This document shows, piece by piece, positions 35,018-42,306 of a stretch of DNA of 43,518 bases (position 1 is its first letter; the number at the start of each line of letters is the position of its first letter). The translations under genes and the position numbers were made by a program. The DNA comes from CAYZXL01 sp964482435 (GTDB lineage: Bacteria; Auribacterota; JABMQX01), in contig CAYZXL010000039.1 of assembly GCA_964482435.1 (NCBI GenBank), positions 1 to 43,518 of the forward strand, in the 5' to 3' direction. Below the pieces are notes generated by a model. That model ran no database searches. It was not told the origin of the DNA and worked only from the letters and a program-made list of their open reading frames with translations.

Positions 35018-35749
35018 GTGAAATCAAGTGTTATCGTGACGTTCATTGCAGTTTGTGCTCTGTGTGACCTCGCGTTTTGCGACCCGATGAACTACCTCGA
35101 GACCTTCACCGGCAGTAACGCGAACTGGAGGACCGACGAGGATAAGAACGCGAACCTCTTCTTGAGCACCGCCGCGGTCAGCTACGATTCCGGTTCGCAA
35201 TCCGTTTACGCCCCGTATCCGGCGGTGGTTGGCACAACCAAAACCACACTCATTTACGCGGACTCCACTTCGTCCTCTCCCGCCGGGATTCTTGCGGGCA
35301 GTGAGGACTACAGCTCGATTCCATCGCTTTCCGTCTGGCTCAAGCTCTCGACGAACGATGTGTTACCCGCTGTCGTTTTTTTCATCGCAAGCAACAAAAA
35401 CACCGGGAGCGACACGCTAAACACCTCCACCGACATCTGGTATGCTTTCGTGGGCGCCGACCCCAACTACCTCGGCACAAGTTGGTCTCAATACACCCAT
35501 GACCTCAACCCGGACAATTGGTCGCGCTTGCGCGGGTCGGGAAGCGAGGATTTCTCTGCTATCTTAGCTGACGTGGATGCGATCGGCGTAATGATGACCG
35601 ACACGGGCTACACGGAATACAACCTCTACGTTGATAATTTTACGGCAACCCCGGAGCCCGCGTCGCTCCTGTTGATGGGGCCGATGGCGGGATTCCTCGG
35701 CCTGAAAGTCCTCCGCAGAAAAAGACCCTCAGCCCGCAAGGTTGTCTGA
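35018..35749 (+). CDS. PEP-CTERM surface protein (second)
   Basis: 243-residue exported protein. The GTG start at 35018 has AGGAAGGA 7 bases upstream; an ATG two codons earlier (35012) is less well spaced. Signal peptide about 1-22 (VIVTFIAVCALCDLAFC). The body is Ser/Thr/Asp-rich and beta-strand-like. The C-terminal sorting signal has ATPEPASLLLMG, then a hydrophobic segment and a basic RRKR end. The exosortase would cut near PEP and attach or release the protein at the surface. No domain assigns a function. It has its own sigma70 promoter and is followed by a terminator. Confidence 0.8.
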   Translation: MKSSVIVTFIAVCALCDLAFCDPMNYLETFTGSNANWRTDEDKNANLFLSTAAVSYDSGSQSVYAPYPAVVGTTKTTLIYADSTSSSPAGILAGSEDYSSIPSLSVWLKLSTNDVLPAVVFFIASNKNTGSDTLNTSTDIWYAFVGADPNYLGTSWSQYTHDLNPDNWSRLRGSGSEDFSAILADVDAIGVMMTDTGYTEYNLYVDNFTATPEPASLLLMGPMAGFLGLKVLRRKRPSARKVV

Positions 35750-35786
35750 AAAGTCGGTCCTTTAGCTGGACAATGGCATGGAAGAA

Positions 35787-35811
35787 GGGACGCGCTGAAC
35801 GCGTCCCTTTT
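35787..35811 (+). terminator. Rho-independent terminator after the second PEP-CTERM gene
   Basis: Stem GGGACGCG (35787-35794), loop CTGAA, CGCGTCCC (35800-35807), then TTTT. It lies 38 nt past the stop. A preceding A-rich AAGAA could allow weak termination on the other strand too. Confidence 0.75.
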
Positions 35812-36075
35812 CCCTGCGCGAATGTTTTCCCTGCCGACCCTCCTCCCTCGCGAGAGTCCACGCTCTTTCTGTAACCTCAATCCCCGGGCCCGCCACAAGC
35901 CCTGGCTCTTCGCGGATGATGTGGATTGCGAGTTGACCGCAGTCTCTCATGAGCCTCGTTCACCCCGGGACGATGAGAATGCTCCTTGGGTTTGGGCTGT
36001 GGTCGTCCGGTGGACCACGATAACCGGCGCCCGTTTTCAGCTCGGAACGCGAGCGAGACTCTGAGAGGATGAACG

Positions 36076-36225
36076 GCATTCCCGGATCGCGGAGGACGGG
36101 GGTTCCTCTCCCGTAGAGGAAACCTGAAGCTGTGCTTCAGCACCCCAAGGGCAGGCGCTTATGGAGTGCGGGAGCGAACAGCTCCCGCCTTGTGACGCTG
36201 AAGCGAAGCTTCGGCATTCCATAAG
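36076..36225. repeat. Hairpin-dense intergenic repeat with a cruciform unit at its end
   Basis: The last unit has an outer stem CTTATGGAGTGC (36158-36169)/GCATTCCATAAG (36214-36225), with one G-T pair. It encloses GCGGGAGC-GAACA-GCTCCCGC (36168-36188) and GCTGAAGC-GAA-GCTTCGGC (36197-36215). Two more hairpins precede it: TTCCTCT-CCCGT-AGAGGAA (36103-36121) and CTGAAGC-TGT-GCTTCAG (36124-36140). The string CGGCATTCC occurs near 36074 and near 36212. It lies in the 35812-36471 gap, which has no supported gene. The element resembles dispersed REP-like repeats and has no T-run. Confidence 0.55.
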
Positions 36226-36471
36226 GATAAGGTTTTTGCCACGCTTCGGTATGAACTCCGTTCAGCCTGAGACCGTAAAAATGTTGGCCGAGCGGAATCA
36301 GTTTTCCCGGCTGATCGGAGCGTGTGGAAGACAAATCGCGGCAACGCACCACAAGACACGGCCGACCGGCTGCATTGACGAAACTCGCAAAGGCGCCTCA
36401 ATGCCCTCCAGGTCGGTCCGCCGTGGAGCCGTAAGAGTAGCATCCGATTTTTACCGACCACTCATCGAGGC

Positions 36472-36511
36472 AAAAAGAAGCCGTCCTTGGGCTTTTACGT
36501 CCAAGGACGGC
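36472..36511 (-). terminator. Rho-independent terminator for the third PEP-CTERM gene
   Basis: Minus strand: a perfect 11-bp stem GCCGTCCTTGG/CCAAGGACGGC (36511-36480) with a 10-base loop, then TTCTTTTT (36479-36472). It lies about 60 nt past the stop at 36572. Confidence 0.8.
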
Positions 36512-36571
36512 CTGGGTGTTGAGAAAATCCTGTCCGCCGGGAATTTTGGGGAGACAGGGACCTTCCCTGAG

Positions 36572-37243
36572 TTACTTCCTCAAGAGGGGTAACCTCCTTC
36601 TTGCAATCGCCAGCAAGCCCATAAGTCCAGAACCAAACAGAACCAAAGTGCTCGCCTCAGGAATGGCGTTCTCGTCAGGTATTTGCAACAGGTTCGCGTC
36701 TTCTTCGTCCTCTGCTTTCACGAGAAGCGCGTCGGCAAGACCAAACCCCTGCCCAACGTACGCTTTGAGGTCGAAACCCAATTCCCTGACATCGTTGATG
36801 TTCTGGACGCCGGTGAACTTAAGAGTCAGGTCCACCTTCCCCCCCGGCGTTAACGTTACGAGCCTGCTTCTGTACGTTGTCAGGCCCGCGCCAGTTTTGA
36901 TGTACAGGTTGGTGGTGAAAAAGTCGTCCGTGCTCGTATTAGTCAACGTCAAAACATAATCCGTGTAGGCACTGAGGTCTCTCAAGGATTCGGGGAGCTC
37001 CAGGCCAAGTCCGACGCTCACCGCGCCGAACCCCCCCAGCTCCACGTCGTAAACCACGCCCAACTCCGGTACGTCGGTTTTTGCGGTGAGACCGGCGCCA
37101 AACAGGGGCGCGACAGACGTTACATCAAACGCCATCAGCGTCTCGTCGGGCAGACTTAAACCCGTCGGAGAAGCCTGAACGTTCGGGGCCCCCGCCAGCC
37201 CGATCACCAAACCACAAACCAAACCAACCATTGATAACCGCAT
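36572..37243 (-). CDS. PEP-CTERM surface protein (third)
   Basis: 223-residue exported protein with signal peptide about 1-25 (LVIGLAGAPNVQAS). Body of unknown function with beta-strand-rich sequence (YTDYVLTLTNTS, VDLTLKFTGV). The PEP-CTERM tail reads AIPEASTLVLFGSGLMGLLAIARRR, ending PLLRK. I prefer the ATG at 37243: AAAAGGA lies 8 bases upstream, whereas the in-frame ATG at 37252 sits directly on the ribosome binding site. A sigma54-like element lies 54 nt upstream. It is transcribed toward the other PEP-CTERM genes and is separated from them by a terminator and repeats. Confidence 0.82.
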   Translation of the reverse strand: MRLSMVGLVCGLVIGLAGAPNVQASPTGLSLPDETLMAFDVTSVAPLFGAGLTAKTDVPELGVVYDVELGGFGAVSVGLGLELPESLRDLSAYTDYVLTLTNTSTDDFFTTNLYIKTGAGLTTYRSRLVTLTPGGKVDLTLKFTGVQNINDVRELGFDLKAYVGQGFGLADALLVKAEDEEDANLLQIPDENAIPEASTLVLFGSGLMGLLAIARRRLPLLRK

Positions 37244-37296
37244 GAATCTCATCCTTTTTTTGTGGGACTACAGAAGCCGATTTTTGATGATGGTTG

Positions 37297-37313
37297 TAGC
37301 AACCCCTATGCCA
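37297..37313 (-). promoter_or_regulatory. Sigma54-like promoter for the third PEP-CTERM gene
   Basis: Minus strand: TGGCAT (37313-37308), 5-base spacer, TTGCTA (37302-37297). GG and GC are exactly 10 bases apart and the -12 element is canonical. It lies 54 nt before the start at 37243. Upstream on this strand, CATTGTAACA (37382-37373) and CATTGCGACA (37503-37494) form an imperfect repeat that might be an activator site. Confidence 0.6.
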
Positions 37314-38609
37314 CCGCGAAACAATGGGCGTTTTTGCCGCACCCGCGGCACGCAAGTGCCTCCGACGACGCATGTTACAATGCCAGCCGTTTTCAGCAAC
37401 TCCTTGTGCCCCGCGAGCGCGTGTTGCTTCGGGAGCGCGCTCCAACGCGAAGGCGCCCCCTTCATCTGGCTCGTGCCGCAACGTAACTCCTTCTGTCGCA
37501 ATGGGTTGGCGCGAGAGTTGCCACCAGGAAACATGCGTTGCTTTCGGTAAACCCCACATTTCAAGAGTTCTCACGTTGCAACCGCTTGCGGCGCAGGTAA
37601 ATGAGGCGCCAAAGGTGCCGGGAGCGGGGCTGGGCGCCCATCGCCGGGTCTTGGGGCACGAACCTTCTAAGACTCGACAACCCCGGCGCAGCACGGTAAG
37701 CCTTTTCATCCGCTCCCGGGTTCACAAGTTGAGTCACGGTTTTTGACTGCCATCCCATCGCGCTGATGCGGTTGAAAAGGATCCCGCTGCCCGGTGATGT
37801 CCCCCGGCGAGACTTCACAGGTATGCACGACGCCCGCGTAAGTCACCTCCGGCAAAAGGCCGGGCTGGCTCGCAAATGATGACTTTTCGCAACACGATTC
37901 TCCCTGAGCTCTGGACTCGATTCGTGCGCAGCATCTCGACCCGAAGCCGGACGGCAAGTGGGTCAAGAGTTCCGCGTTCGCAGGCGCGCAGCGGCGGTTT
38001 GTGCTATTCCCAGCGCGGCTCAGATGCTGGGATAAACGCTCAGTCTCAGGCGCGGGGCAGGATGTGTGCAATTCGCGCGATGTCTCAGGCTTCGGACGAG
38101 ACCGACGACGGAGCCGCCAGCGCCGGCGAGGGATCCACCCGACAGAATGGACAAGATGGACTGTATGATCGTATCCATTCTGTCTCGCCCTCGATGCGGA
38201 CGAAGCCAGGAGGCGGCCGCCGCCCTGTGTTGTCGCCGCGGCGCGGCAGTTTTGATTCTTCGCGCTGTCGAACAGCACCCCGCGAGCGAGGTATCACACG
38301 CGCCCGTAGAGCCTCACGTACTGGCGAACGGTTTGTACGGGGCAACAGGCAAAGAGATGCCAATGCACGACAAACGGGATGATTCTGACAACCCGTTATT
38401 CTATCCCGCTCTTCGCCTCCTCCCTGTTCGTCGTAACCGCTCACTCTTGGGGGGAGAAAGCAGAAAGAAACCTGCCTTCTGGGATGTGTCAGAAGGGGTG
38501 TGAGTGCCGCCGCGTGCATCCGCCTTCATCCGCGGTTCATTCCTTTCACCCCCAGCCGAGGCGGTCTGCCGCCCGAAACCGAGCCATTACTGTTCGTCAA
38601 GTTTTTAGA
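37314..38609. other. Gene-poor 1.3-kb region
   Basis: Several open frames on both strands (up to about 190 codons) overlap each other. They have no clear ribosome binding sites, no signal peptides and no recognisable domains, and their amino-acid makeup is Arg/Pro/Ser-rich as in frame shadows. I therefore annotate none. The inverted repeat at 38141-38184 is the only strong structure. The region joins the PEP-CTERM locus to the tRNA-Leu insertion hotspot and may be decayed foreign DNA. Confidence 0.4.
38141..38184. repeat. Perfect 11-bp inverted repeat
   Basis: GACAGAATGGA (38141-38151) and TCCATTCTGTC (38174-38184) are exact reverse complements, 22 bases apart. The loop holds a further AAGATGGAC related to the arm. 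There is no T-run. It may be a cruciform repeat or a protein-binding site in the gene-poor region. Confidence 0.6.
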
Positions 38610-38638
38610 TTGACACCGCTTCCAGGCAGGCTTATATT
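38610..38638 (+). promoter_or_regulatory. Near-consensus promoter for tRNA-Leu
   Basis: Perfect TTGACA (38610-38615), a 17-base spacer and TATATT (38633-38638), followed by a GC-rich start region typical of stable-RNA promoters. The transcript would start near 38645, about 77 nt before the mature tRNA. Confidence 0.75.
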
Positions 38639-38721
38639 GGCAGCCGGACGAACACCATTGACGAAGCGCCGAATCCCTCCGAGGGCGAGGAGGGGTTTCT
38701 GGCTTTCTTCGTTATTCTGTT

Positions 38722-38805
38722 GCCGAAGTGGCGGAATTGGCAGACGCGCTGCGTTCAGGGCGCAGTGAGCAATAGCTCATGGGGGTTCAAATCCCCCCTT
38801 CGGCA
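38722..38805 (+). tRNA. tRNA-Leu (anticodon CAG)
   Basis: 84-nt tRNA with long variable arm, a class II tRNA. Acceptor stem GCCGAAG (38722-38728)/CTTCGGC (38798-38804) with discriminator A. Anticodon stem CTGCG/CGCAG encloses TTCAGGG, giving CAG, which reads CUG leucine codons. Variable arm GAGC-AATA-GCTC; T arm GGGGG-TTCAAAT-CCCCC. CCA is not encoded, so it must be added. Its 3' end lies 133 nt before a tyrosine recombinase gene, the classic integration-site arrangement. A T-rich stretch follows. Confidence 0.95.
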
Positions 38806-38937
38806 CTCTCATTTTTCCTCCTGACATCCAGCCACTTACATCATATCTTTTCCTCGTTGATTTTGCACTCGCCGGCTTGGCATGGTCCCCTTTGTGGCGA
38901 CTTTTGTGGCGACTTTGCGTACGACTGGAGGGCAGAA

Positions 38938-39315
38938 ATGGCCACTATCTACGTCCGGAATAAGACCTACCATTGCGACTTCCAATGCAGGGGGCGCAGG
39001 TATCGACTTTCGTTGCGCACAACCAGTCGCAGGGAAGCCCTGGCGCGACTGAAAGACCTCGTTCAAAAAGTCAAAGCGGGACGCTATGGCAAGGCTGGCG
39101 AACAAAACGCTGCGAGGCTCGTGCTCGGCCCGGAGCCGATAACGTGCCGGGATTTTTTCATTCAATATCTTGAGATCGGTGAGCGGGAGAAGTCGTCTTC
39201 GACCCACCTTGCTGACCAGTACAGGTTGCAGGCTTTTCTGAGATGGCTCGGCGGGCTGACCGGGTCGAGTCGTAAGTGGTTGTCTTGGTTGGTGTTCGTT
39301 GGTGTTCGCCTTTAG
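38938..39315 (+). pseudogene. Truncated tyrosine recombinase (phage-type integrase N-terminal part)
   Basis: 125 residues only. The N-terminus (MATIYVRNKTYHCDFQCRG, RYRLSLRTTSRREA) looks like the arm-binding part of a phage-type integrase. The following stretch (ITCRDFFIQYLEIGEREKSSSTHLADQYRLQAFLRWLGG) resembles its core-binding domain. The catalytic domain with R...HxxR...Y is missing; the frame ends in unrelated sequence at 39315. GGAGG precedes the ATG at 38938. It lies just downstream of tRNA-Leu, and an IS4-family element follows 40 nt later. It is probably the remnant of an integrated element's recombinase and inactive. Confidence 0.72.
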
Positions 39316-39335
39316 CAGGTCCGATAATCTTTGTT
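39283..39335. repeat. Sequence shared with 14942-15004
   Basis: A tandem GGTGTTCG pair (39291-39308) precedes TTCGCCTTTAGCAGGTCCGA (39305-39324) and ATAATC. The core matches 14973-15004 at 28 of 32 columns by hand alignment. It sits where the recombinase reading frame fails and just outside the IS4 left end. This may be an integration junction or an older element end. Confidence 0.45.
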
Positions 39336-39354
39336 TATGACAACATATACGGGC

Positions 39355-40671
39355 AGTACCGTCCGGTTGTTCGATTAGGTTCTTCTCGGAACATACTATA
39401 GATTAACATGTTACACGAAACCCAGAGTGGAATCGATTTCAATTTCCCCGTAGGCTTTGGCCATTTGCTATCCATGGGAGGAGTGGCCGATGAATACGGG
39501 ACGGACTGTCTTTTCTCAAGTCATGGATTTCCTACCTCTGCGAGACTTCCGCAAGTGCGTCGCTCGCCACCGGGGTCAGTACAAAGTACAGAAGTTCTCG
39601 TGTCCGGATCAGTTTTTCTCCATGGCGTTCGCTCAGCTGACCTACCGGGAAAGCCTGCAAGACATCGAGGCTTGCCTGCGGGCGATGCAGCCGAAACTGT
39701 ACCACATGGGAATCCGCACGCGGGTCTCGCGGAGTACGCTCGCCGATGCCAACGAGAATCGCGACTGGCGCATCTACGCCGACTTTGCTCAGGTTCTCAT
39801 CGCTACCGCGAAGCGTCTGTATGCGGACGAAGACTTCGGCATCGAGTTGGAGGGGGCCATCTACGCCTTCGACTCCACGACCATCGACCTGTGCCTTTCG
39901 CTGTTTCCTTGGGCGCGATTTCGCCAGACCAAGGGGGCCATCAAACTGCACACGCTCCTGAACTTGCGCAGCAGTATCCCCGAATTCATCCATATCTCCG
40001 ACGGGACACTGCACGACGTCAATATCCTCGACATCCTCGTTACGCAGCCGGGTTCTTTCTATGTGATGGATCGCGCCTATCTGGATTTCGCACGGCTTCA
40101 TGCGGTCCACCAAAGCGCAGCTTTTTTCGTGACGCGTGCCAAGCGGCGCCTTCGGTTCAAAAGGCAATACTCTCGTGCCGTAGACAAGGCAACCGGACTG
40201 CGATGCGATCAAACAATCATCCTTACGGGCCTCGATACAGCCAAGGAGTACCCGCAACCACTCCGGCGCATCCGCTATCACGACGGCGACACCCACAAGA
40301 CCTTCGCCTTCCTCACCAACAACTTCCTGCTTCCTTCACTGACCATCCCCGAGTTGTACAAAGCACGGTGGCGCGTAGAACTGTTCTTCAAGTGGATCAA
40401 GCAACACCTGCGAATCAAGGCGTTCTACAGCACCTCCGAGAACGCTGTGAAGACGCAAATCTGGATCGCCGTATCCGTGTACGTGCTTGTCGCCATTGTC
40501 AAGAAACGGCTTGGCCTCAAGCAAAGCCTCTACACAATTCTACAGATTTTGAGCATCACGCTTTTCGAGAAAACCCCCTTTTTACAGGGGTTTTCTAAAG
40601 AGATTTACAAAGCCAAAACAGATGGTTCTTGCAACCAGTTGATGTTGTTCGACTTATAACCGGACAGTAGT
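39355..40671 (+). mobile_element. IS4-family insertion sequence (about 1.3 kb)
   Basis: Contains one intact transposase gene. The ends form a 14-base imperfect inverted repeat: AGTACCGTCCGGTT (39355-39368) and AACCGGACAGTAGT (40658-40671), 12 of 14 complementary. The stop codon of the transposase overlaps the right repeat. Flanks give at most GGC as a shared 3 bp, so a true target duplication is not established. The true boundary may be a few bases inward. The element truncates a beta-helix gene on its right. Confidence 0.75.
39490..40659 (+). CDS. IS4-family transposase, DUF4372-type N-terminus
   Basis: 389-residue DDE transposase. The N-terminal VFSQVMDFLPLRDFRKCV and SCPDQFFSMAFAQLTYRESLQDIE are the DUF4372-type segment. 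The catalytic triad fits D128 (FDSTTIDLC), D194 (VMDRAYLDF) and E297. The IS4 signature Y-(2)-R-(3)-E-(6)-K is exact: Y290, R293, E297, K304. GGAG lies upstream of the ATG at 39490; an earlier in-frame ATG at 39457 is possible. The reading frame is intact, so this copy may still be active. An almost equally long overlapping frame is a shadow. Confidence 0.92.
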   Translation: MNTGRTVFSQVMDFLPLRDFRKCVARHRGQYKVQKFSCPDQFFSMAFAQLTYRESLQDIEACLRAMQPKLYHMGIRTRVSRSTLADANENRDWRIYADFAQVLIATAKRLYADEDFGIELEGAIYAFDSTTIDLCLSLFPWARFRQTKGAIKLHTLLNLRSSIPEFIHISDGTLHDVNILDILVTQPGSFYVMDRAYLDFARLHAVHQSAAFFVTRAKRRLRFKRQYSRAVDKATGLRCDQTIILTGLDTAKEYPQPLRRIRYHDGDTHKTFAFLTNNFLLPSLTIPELYKARWRVELFFKWIKQHLRIKAFYSTSENAVKTQIWIAVSVYVLVAIVKKRLGLKQSLYTILQILSITLFEKTPFLQGFSKEIYKAKTDGSCNQLMLFDL

Positions 40672-40897
40672 GGCTGGATTTGATGTTCTCGATGTAGGTG
40701 CCTTCGGCCGCAATCACGCTGTCACCGTCGCTGGCAGCGCCAATCCCTTCTTGAATCTTCTTGAATGCAGCAGCCCAGGATTGTCCGTCGCCGGATTCGG
40801 ACACGCTGCCATCCACGTACCAGACCGTTGCTGGACTCGAACACCGGGGTGACCAACAAAGCGAAACTCCGAGAAGGAGGGAAAAGAGCTTAACCAT
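40672..40897 (-). pseudogene. 5' fragment of a secreted beta-helix (DUF1565-like) protein, cut by the IS
   Basis: About 75 residues on the minus strand from an ATG at 40897. The signal peptide (VKLFSLLLGVSLCWS) is followed by WYVDGSVSESGDGQSWAAAF and GIGAASDGDSVIAAEGTYIENI. This is the standard start of a secreted parallel beta-helix protein with a repeated opening rung. The frame runs into the right end of the IS4 element and then into IS sequence. The rest of the gene is not on the other side of the IS, so a deletion or rearrangement accompanied or followed the insertion. Confidence 0.7.
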
Positions 40898-41454
40898 ATC
40901 CGCTACCGCTTGTCCTGCCCACTGCTTGGCGACCGCCAGCCTGTTCAATCGCTCGGCTATACCTCTCTTTTTAACATCAGAGCGATGTGGAGGCAAGGCT
41001 TTTCTGGCAGTCCCCGACGCCGGGCGGTACCCTGAGGGAGTCGCGCAGTGCCGGTCGCCTCACTGAAAGCGTGCAGGCGTCGGGACAATCCGACCTGTAT
41101 AAGCGTATTTTTAGAGTTAACACTCGCGCTCTGCCGAAAACGCCAGAAACGCTCGTAACCTCCACGCACCTGCCGTTTCTGGTAAAGGCGCGACTTTTCG
41201 AGCATTGCGAGACAAAGGGGGCATCCAAAGAACCGACGGTGGGCCAAACGGGCACTTTGGAATCTTCGTGGAGATAAATGGCGGAATTAGCCCTTGCAGG
41301 TTCGTAATCGGCCATTTGAGAGGAGGTTACGAACGGAGATGGTGCTATGATATGGGGGATTCGATTTTTGGGTTTTAGACGACACGTTTTGTCCTCCAAG
41401 AATCCCGCGTGCTCGTGGCTGAAAAGGCTCGTCATTTCACGTCATTTCGAGCAG
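40898..41454. other. Region without supported gene
   Basis: Long frames are open on both strands (plus 40987-41277, minus 40977-41435) and overlap. Neither has a clear ribosome binding site or a domain I recognise. The plus frame contains a leucine/threonine-rich run that looks protein-like but I cannot tie it to a family. It lies among transposase relics and may be a decayed mobile-element segment. Confidence 0.35.
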
Positions 41455-41634
41455 GGGTCATCGGCGATCCGCACAGGCTTCATTGGCACATGGAAACGGT
41501 TCCGCATGAATCCTTTCGCCCACCTCCGTGACGTTTTCGACCGCATCAGCGTCCATCCCATTGGCTGCCTCGACGACCTGTTCCCCGACAACTGGAAAGC
41601 CGCTCAGAACTCCACCCAGAACCTCCCCGCCTAA
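41455..41634 (+). pseudogene. IS66-family transposase C-terminal relic
   Basis: The final 59 codons read like the C-terminal tail of an IS66 TnpC: FIGTWKRFRMNPFAHLRDV, FDRISVHPIGCLDDLFPDN, then WKA. The upstream frame has no further transposase similarity, and no start or DDE region is present. I see no IS66-type terminal repeat next to it. It is a dead fragment of an earlier insertion. Confidence 0.65.
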
Positions 41635-41800
41635 TCCCTTACATCCCAACATTCATGCCGACCTCCCCCTGTGTCCGCCGGACGGTTAGGTAGTCCGGCT
41701 GGTTTTGCGAAGTGAGGTGGTCGGGCTCATGCACAGGATGTGACAAACCAGAACGCGTTGGAGTAGGTAGATTGTTGGGGTTGTGATATGATTCGCCATC

Positions 41801-42040
41801 GTGAAAAAGCCAGATGCTCGATTCTTTACTCCGAAAGCCCAGGAGTCCATTCGCCTGCATGTGATGAAGGCCGTTCTGGGCGGGATGAGACAGGTAGAAG
41901 CGGTGCGCGCGTTTGAGGTGTCGCAGGTGACCATCGGGAGGGGCAAGGCGCTGCAAGCGCGCCCCCGAGGGAGACGGAAGGCGGAGGGTCGCTTCAAGGG
42001 GTGGTAGGCGGCGCAGGTCGTGCCGGAGCACGTGTGAGCG
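41801..42040 (+). pseudogene. IS630-family transposase N-terminal relic
   Basis: Opens with a GTG or ATG-like start and the helix-turn-helix segment RFFTPKAQESIRLHVMKAVLGG and MRQVEAVRAFEVSQVTIGR, typical of the N-terminus of IS630 transposases. The next segment is shortened relative to the family (the WxxAYREGGEEAL part is missing), then RARPRGRRK-type sequence follows. A TAG at 42005-42007 replaces the usual Gln before AAQVV, which continues in the same frame. The rest of the transposase and its DDE motif are absent. Confidence 0.6.
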
Positions 42041-42306
42041 CCAGATACATTCCGACAGGAACTCGGAGCAACCCTCATGCATATCGCCCTGCACTCGATC
42101 AGCTACTGGGGCTCGTGGGGGCAAGCACGGTTCTCGGTCGAGGAAACGATCGTCCGTAGGGTGCGCGAATTGGTCGGACACCTATACGCCCAATAGCAAT
42201 GCAGGGTTTTGCTGATCCGAGGGGACTGGGATGCAGGGAAAAGCCAGAGCGTTGCGCTCGTGAGGCGAAAGCCCTACTATGAACCCAAGCTACAGAGGTG
42301 CGAACA

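Noticed and set aside
37706..38519. Overlapping frames of 140-190 codons on both strands
   Set aside because: No ribosome binding sites, no domains, Arg/Ser/Pro-rich composition and mutual overlap; treated as non-coding.
39408..40598. Long 396-codon frame overlapping the transposase
   Set aside because: It is the +1 shadow of the IS4 transposase, Arg/Pro-rich with no domain. The other frame holds the DDE and YREK residues and a good start.
39350..40676. GGC as target-site duplication of the IS
   Set aside because: Three bases are too few and IS ends are uncertain by a few bases; flanks belong to different genes, so a duplication is not expected to survive.
40977..41435. 152-codon minus frame and overlapping 96-codon plus frame
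   Set aside because: Both open, neither has a start signal or family similarity that I recognise; possibly decayed mobile DNA.
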